This document shows, piece after piece, positions 39,577-43,375 of a stretch of 43,375 bases of DNA. Source of the DNA: an archaeon (lineage in GTDB: Archaea > Thermoproteota > Nitrososphaeria > Nitrososphaerales > Gagatemarchaeaceae); the NCBI GenBank assembly GCA_021823325.1, contig JAKAOG010000006.1:1-43375 (forward strand), given 5' to 3'. The notes below the pieces were generated by a model. That model saw only the letters and a list, made by a program, of their open reading frames with translations, made no database searches and was not told the DNA's origin. The number at the start of each line of letters is the position of its first letter. Position 1 is the stretch's first letter. A program made the translations under genes and the position numbers.

Positions 39577-40362
39577 TCACCTGACGTTCAGGTGTCCCGT
39601 TGCGAACGGCTTCATCACCACGTCCCATGGCGACACCACCCCCTCTTCGCAGAGGATGGCGCCTCCCTGGGTCCTCACGACCAGCTTGGCTGCCTCCTTG
39701 AGCGGAAGGCCGCCGTCCACTTCGATTGGCTCCACCGGACCGGCCTCGAGCACAGTCCCCTCGAGGATTGCGCTCGGCGTCTGTTTGGCCTCTTTCAGCT
39801 TCCTCGGGCTGAATATATTGCTCACCAGTTCTCTGTCAGACAGGAACGCCTTCGTCCCATGTATGAAGACCCTCCGTATCCTTCGCTCCAGCATCAGCCT
39901 GAGCGCTTCCCTGACCCGGGTATGCTTGTCCACTTCGACCACCTTCGACGCGACCTCGCGGACCGTGAGGTCTGAGCCTATGGCCCCTGCTTCGTACAGC
40001 CCGAGCATGTCGGACAGGCCTACCATGGCGAACATGCCTTCGCTCGTGACCGAAGTGAACCCAAACCTCCCTTCCTGGAACGCAAGTAACAGGTCGCGGA
40101 TGCTCTGCTCGGCCTTCAGAGAGGTCATCCAGATGGCGCTCCGCTCGCTGGGGCCGAAGAGCACCTTGTATCCTTCCTTCGGCTCCGCCTTTTGGAGAGT
40201 TGTGAGTATCGAATACCCTCCCACGAAAGCGGTCTTGTTGCCCATTTTGAGAGGCTTCATGTCCTCGACAAGGACCATGGCGGCCTCCACCGAATGGAAG
40301 CGGAGCAGCGACGCCGCGTATATGAGCGGGGATCTCCTGTCGACGGCGGGTGTAGACTTCAC
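39577..40362 (-). CDS. Protein with CBS domains
   Basis: A 261-residue cytosolic protein with about four CBS motifs: RRSPLIYAASLLRFHSVEAAMVL near the start, SIRDLLLAFQEGRFGFTSV near 85, TRVREALRLMLERRIRRVFI near 148 and PLKEAAKLVVRTQGGAIL near 225. CBS pairs bind adenosine nucleotides and regulate partners. GTG 40362 is the first standard start, but the frame continues upstream with a plausible peptide (DISLGSPTLDEAFPTLF) to CTG 40428, which lies about 37 nt after a TATA-like box at 40461-40467. The true N-terminus may therefore be 22 residues longer. Confidence 0.78.
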   Translation of the reverse strand: MKSTPAVDRRSPLIYAASLLRFHSVEAAMVLVEDMKPLKMGNKTAFVGGYSILTTLQKAEPKEGYKVLFGPSERSAIWMTSLKAEQSIRDLLLAFQEGRFGFTSVTSEGMFAMVGLSDMLGLYEAGAIGSDLTVREVASKVVEVDKHTRVREALRLMLERRIRRVFIHGTKAFLSDRELVSNIFSPRKLKEAKQTPSAILEGTVLEAGPVEPIEVDGGLPLKEAAKLVVRTQGGAILCEEGVVSPWDVVMKPFATGHLNVR

Positions 40363-40460
40363 GAAAAGAGTCGGGAACGCCTCGTCCAGGGTGGGGCTTC
40401 CGAGGCTGATGTCTTTTGCGAGCTTCAGCTGATCTTCGTCTGTGTTTTTGCGCCTGCTGA

Positions 40461-40467
40461 ATTTAAA
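40461..40467 (-). promoter_or_regulatory. TATA-like box for the CBS-domain gene
   Basis: TTTAAAT on the minus strand, about 37 nt before CTG 40428 and about 100 nt before GTG 40362. The spacing favours a start upstream of the GTG. Confidence 0.4.
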
Positions 40468-40516
40468 CTGCGCGAAGCGGGGTCTGGCTCAGCGCGGGCT
40501 GCGGACTTCTTCGGGT

Positions 40517-42430
40517 CTAGTATACTCTGATTGCTTCCTGTACAGCCGGGTGGATCGCAGGGATCCTGTATATCCTCTGCAGCGCGTACGCGAGGTTCTC
40601 CGTCTTCCTCTTTTCCCCGTGGTTGACGAGGACGAGCTGGAGCTTCGGCCTGACTTTGCCCACGAAACGCACGATCTGGTTGTAGTCGCTGTGGCCGCTG
40701 AATCCTTCGACCTTCTGGACTGACGCCTTGACGTCGACTATCTTGATCTTCCCGTCCATCCCCATCAAGCTCGCCTGGCTGCCTCCGTCCAGCACCCTGC
40801 GGCCGATGGAGCCCTGCACCTGATATGAGACGAAGAGGATCTTGTTCTTCTCCGACGGAGCGAGGTGTTCGAAATAGTCTAGGACCGGCCCTCCTTCGAG
40901 CATCCCCGACGTCGCCATGATTATCGCGGGGCCCTCCCTGTACGCCTCTTCCCTGTCGCTGGGGTGCTCGACCTCAGTGAAGTACTCCGACTTGAAGGGA
41001 TTGACCCCCTCTTCCAGTATCTTCGTCCGGAGCTCCCTGGAAAGGTAGTCCGCATACGAGACATGTATCGCCGTCGCCTCTGAGATCATCCCCTCGGTGA
41101 AGACTGGCGCTTCCGCGAGAACCTTGTTCCTCATGTACTGGTCGATGACGATCAGTATCTCCTGGGCCCTCCCGACTGCTGGGATCGGGATCAGCACCTT
41201 CCCACCGTTCTTCAGTGTCCCGTTGATGGAGTTGACGAAGTTCATCTCCACCTCTTCGCGGACGGGCATGATGTCCTCCTTGTTTCCATAGGTGCTCTCA
41301 GTGATCAGCGTCTCTACCCTGGGGTAGTTCCAGGTGGCCGAGTCGAATAGCGCGGTCCTACCGTACTTGTAGTCCCCGGTGTAGACGATGTTGTGGGCTC
41401 CGTCCCCGATGTGCAGGTGCACCGTGGCCGAGCCGAGGATGTGCCCCGCGTTGTTGAATACAAGCTTGATGTCAGGGGAGATGTCCGTCACCATGCCGTA
41501 GGGGAGTGTTATGGTGTGCTGTATCTCGTCCCGTATGTCCTTCTGGTCGTAGATTAGCCTCCCGCCCTCTATCTGGGCTATCTTGACGAAGTCGTTCTGC
41601 AGCATGGTCATGAGCGGGAGAGTGGGCTCGGTGCAATAGACAGGGCCGTCATATCCGTACTTGTACATGGCCGGGAGGAACCCCTGGTGGTCGAGGTGCG
41701 CGTGGCTGATGACGATTGCGTCAAGGTCGTTCGGCGAGATGTCCGCCCAGTCGAGCCGCGGATAGGCGTCCCAGGTGTTCCGGGAGCCCGGATGTATCCC
41801 ACAGTCCAGGAGCACCTTGCTCTCGGCGGTCTCCACGAGGACGCTCGACCTGCCTACTTCCTGGAACGCTCCCAGGGTCTTGATTGTCACGTGCTCCTCG
41901 GCAGCGATGCGCGGCCTGAATATCGCCTCGCCGAGTTCCCTGTAGAACTTCTCCCTCGCTTCGCTGCCTGCCTTCAGCGCGAAGTAGACGTTCTGTATCG
42001 CGGTCGATTTTATGTGCGGCGCCTTCCTCACCTTCACCTTCCACCCTGTCTGCTCCATCACCGCGCCAAGGTCGAAGCCTGCCTCTTGGGTCAGGAGCCT
42101 GGGGTTCTCCGCCTCCACGGTGATCTCTCCGAGGGCGTCGTCGAAGAAGTAGTTTGATGCCCCGGCCTCGGGAAGAAGCATCCTCTCGAGTATCTGCCTG
42201 GCGTCGCTCTCCTGCTTCCTGATCGACTTCTCGGTCCTCGTCACTACCCTCTTCTTCAGCGAGTTGACGATCTCGGAGATCACGTAGCTGTTCTTGTGCA
42301 GATAGGCGGGGTTCTTCGTGTAGAGAGCTATCCTGGGCCCTTCATACTCGATCCTTGTGATCTGAGCCTCCGCTGGGATGTTGTTCAGAATAGCGCTCAT
42401 GAGGCTTACGCCGTTGGCTTTCTGTTCCAA
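40517..42430 (-). CDS. aCPSF1/FttA beta-CASP ribonuclease with KH domains
   Basis: A 637-residue protein. The N-terminal about 150 residues form two KH domains (AYLHKNSYVISEIVNSLKKRVV and KVRKAPHIKS). The metallo-beta-lactamase core has the zinc motif SHAHLDHQGF near residue 245 and NAGHILGSATVHL near 330. The beta-CASP cap (PAVGRAQEILIVI and ATSGMLEGGPVLDY) and C-terminal motif FSGHSDYNQI follow. FttA/aCPSF1 cleaves nascent RNA 3' ends and terminates archaeal transcription. The start is TTG 42430, 2 nt after the proteasome gene stop, a common archaeal pairing. Confidence 0.95.
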   Translation of the reverse strand: MEQKANGVSLMSAILNNIPAEAQITRIEYEGPRIALYTKNPAYLHKNSYVISEIVNSLKKRVVTRTEKSIRKQESDARQILERMLLPEAGASNYFFDDALGEITVEAENPRLLTQEAGFDLGAVMEQTGWKVKVRKAPHIKSTAIQNVYFALKAGSEAREKFYRELGEAIFRPRIAAEEHVTIKTLGAFQEVGRSSVLVETAESKVLLDCGIHPGSRNTWDAYPRLDWADISPNDLDAIVISHAHLDHQGFLPAMYKYGYDGPVYCTEPTLPLMTMLQNDFVKIAQIEGGRLIYDQKDIRDEIQHTITLPYGMVTDISPDIKLVFNNAGHILGSATVHLHIGDGAHNIVYTGDYKYGRTALFDSATWNYPRVETLITESTYGNKEDIMPVREEVEMNFVNSINGTLKNGGKVLIPIPAVGRAQEILIVIDQYMRNKVLAEAPVFTEGMISEATAIHVSYADYLSRELRTKILEEGVNPFKSEYFTEVEHPSDREEAYREGPAIIMATSGMLEGGPVLDYFEHLAPSEKNKILFVSYQVQGSIGRRVLDGGSQASLMGMDGKIKIVDVKASVQKVEGFSGHSDYNQIVRFVGKVRPKLQLVLVNHGEKRKTENLAYALQRIYRIPAIHPAVQEAIRVY

Positions 42431-42432
42431 GA

Positions 42433-43131
42433 CTAATTGTTAGTTGCAAACTGGGCAAGGAGCCGGTCCTTCTCCGCCTCGGTCAGCTCCCTGAATCCTT
42501 CCTCGTCGAGGATGGCGACGTCGAAGTGGTCCCCGGTCGCCACGTTCCTCCTCGTTGCCGAGATAATCGCCTTCGCAGCAAGCGGATATGCCTTGGCCGT
42601 GGTCATCCCCTCCTTGAACTCTGCCTCCAGGATCCCGTAGGCCACCGGCGACCCGCTCCCCGTCGCTATGAACTTCTCTTGGTTTATGGACCCGAAGAAG
42701 TCGACGTTGAAGAGCCACCCTCCTGTCTTGTCCACCCCCCCTACGAGGACGTCCGCGATGTACGGATAGTATCTTGAAGAGAAGAGCATGTTTGAGACTA
42801 CCTGGGCTGCCGCCTTTACGGACATCATGCGTCCCTTCTCCATCCGATACAGGTTGCAATAGTACCTCAGAGTGTCTACGACGTTCTGGGCGTCAGCGAC
42901 CCCCCCTGATATCGTCATGGCGATGTTCTCATCCACCTTCAGGAGCTTCTTTCCCCTCTTGTGGGCTATGAACCCGCCCGCCGTCACCCTGGTGTCTGTA
43001 GCCAGGACGACCCCGTCGGAGCATACCAGGCCCACGGTGGTCGTACCGTGATACATGGCCGCCCCCGCGGTCTTTCTTCTTTCTTCGCTGAAATCTCTCG
43101 ACATGCCCACAAACCTTCCTAGAACGGACAT
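42433..43131 (-). CDS. psmB: Proteasome beta subunit
   Basis: A 232-residue precursor of the 20S proteasome catalytic subunit. Residues 1-29 are a propeptide ending HG, and Thr30 begins TTTVGLVCSDGVVLATDTRVT with the catalytic Thr and Asp. The catalytic Lys is in KRGKKLLKV near 63. The YPYIADVLVGGVDKTGGWLF and SGSPVAYGILE segments confirm the family. A TATA-like TTATTTAATC on the minus strand (43152-43161) lies about 25 nt before ATG 43131. It is followed by fttA. The PAC2-like chaperone is encoded at 33986-34765. Confidence 0.95.
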   Translation of the reverse strand: MSVLGRFVGMSRDFSEERRKTAGAAMYHGTTTVGLVCSDGVVLATDTRVTAGGFIAHKRGKKLLKVDENIAMTISGGVADAQNVVDTLRYYCNLYRMEKGRMMSVKAAAQVVSNMLFSSRYYPYIADVLVGGVDKTGGWLFNVDFFGSINQEKFIATGSGSPVAYGILEAEFKEGMTTAKAYPLAAKAIISATRRNVATGDHFDVAILDEEGFRELTEAEKDRLLAQFATNN

Positions 43132-43213
43132 GGGCCGCGCGCTCCCGTTAGTTATTTAATCTTTCCAAGGTGTAACGCCTCCGACGGCCCGTCTCAGTGG
43201 CGATTCGCAGTGG

Positions 43214-43222
43214 CCTTAAATC
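43214..43222 (+). promoter_or_regulatory. TATA-like box for egsA
   Basis: CCTTAAATC lies 23-31 nt before GTG 43245, fitting a leaderless transcript. Confidence 0.5.
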
Positions 43223-43244
43223 ACGTCAGAGCGCTCGCCGCATC

Positions 43245-43375
43245 GTGGACCCTGTATACCACTTGATGGAGCTCCCGACCAAGGTCCTCATCGGGGACGG
43301 GGTCATCGCAAAGCTCGGAGACTTTGTCAAGGAGTCAGCTTCCAGGGGAAGGGTCGTCATCTCATCCGGTGCCAA
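43245..43375 (+). CDS. egsA: Glycerol-1-phosphate dehydrogenase, N-terminus only
   Basis: Open from GTG 43245 to the window edge, about 43 residues. The visible segment has MELPTKVLIGDGVIAKLGDFV and GRVVISSGA, which match the N-terminus of archaeal G1P dehydrogenase (EgsA), where an H-x-x-x-x-P-x-x-V-x-x-G-x-G strand leads into the NAD-binding domain. The enzyme makes the sn-glycerol-1-phosphate backbone of archaeal ether lipids, the same pathway as the UbiA prenyltransferase at 8365-9210. The rest lies outside the window. Confidence 0.75.
   Translation, partial: MDPVYHLMELPTKVLIGDGVIAKLGDFVKESASRGRVVISSGA

Noticed and set aside
1-43375. CRISPR array, transposase or insertion sequence, rRNA genes
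   Set aside because: No regularly spaced repeats, transposase motifs or conserved rRNA segments were seen on reading the window.

Overview
The window is chromosomal DNA from an archaeon. The machinery is archaeal throughout: Orc1/Cdc6, MCM, GINS, RFC small and large subunits, Hel308, a proteasome beta subunit with a PAC2 chaperone, an LSm protein, a beta-CASP/KH ribonuclease of the aCPSF1/FttA type, archease with RtcB, a tRNA-splicing endonuclease subunit, PDCD5, a UbiA-type ether-lipid prenyltransferase, and the start of glycerol-1-phosphate dehydrogenase. DNA is GC-rich, TTG and GTG starts are common, and many genes have a TATA-like box about 25-37 nt upstream of the start codon, which implies leaderless or very short-leader mRNAs. 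Gene content suggests the TACK group, perhaps Nitrososphaerota (Thaumarchaeota) or a relative. The lineage is inference; there is no rRNA to settle it.

Layout. 1-5.6 kb: the 5' end of an AIR-synthase-like gene, a HAD hydrolase with a SpoIIM-like membrane protein, a VIT1/CCC1-type transporter, an ACT-V4R sensor, an unknown protein overlapping an OsmC protein, and a zinc-type dehydrogenase. 5.7-11 kb: orc1/cdc6 with a small winged-helix regulator, the minus operon endA-ubiA-rfcL, divergent mtnA, then tRNA-Arg(UCG) with an insertion. 11-16 kb: accessory stretch with a secreted G1 glutamic peptidase, about 600 nt of non-coding DNA, a ChrB-C-like/beta-propeller pair, an HTH_10 regulator and a V4R-like protein. 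15.4-23 kb: a minus-strand replication operon (GINS, MCM, Hel308 with an intein) followed by an asparagine-synthase-like protein, a small unknown protein and a HemK2-like methyltransferase.

23.6-33.6 kb: an APC permease, RFC small subunit carrying a large unusual intein, hisS, a stand-alone Lrp ligand domain, the threonine catabolism pair (SDR threonine dehydrogenase and 2-amino-3-ketobutyrate CoA ligase), archease and RtcB. 33.6-43.4 kb: a small membrane protein, PAC2, PDCD5, a freestanding LAGLIDADG endonuclease, a zinc-type ferredoxin, RpiA, an anchored coiled-coil protein, LSm, a PUA protein, SepF, a CBS protein, FttA, the proteasome beta subunit and the start of egsA.

The most striking content is homing-endonuclease biology. 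The RFC small-subunit intein lacks LAGLIDADG motifs and instead appears to carry a paired-cysteine knuckle, NUMOD3-like motifs and a Vsr-like nuclease domain. Hel308 has a LAGLIDADG intein and a third LAGLIDADG gene stands alone. A second theme is RNA splicing: a tRNA gene with an unexplained 18-nt excess, an EndA subunit without its catalytic histidine, and archease-RtcB lie in the same 23 kb. No CRISPR array, transposase or rRNA was seen.
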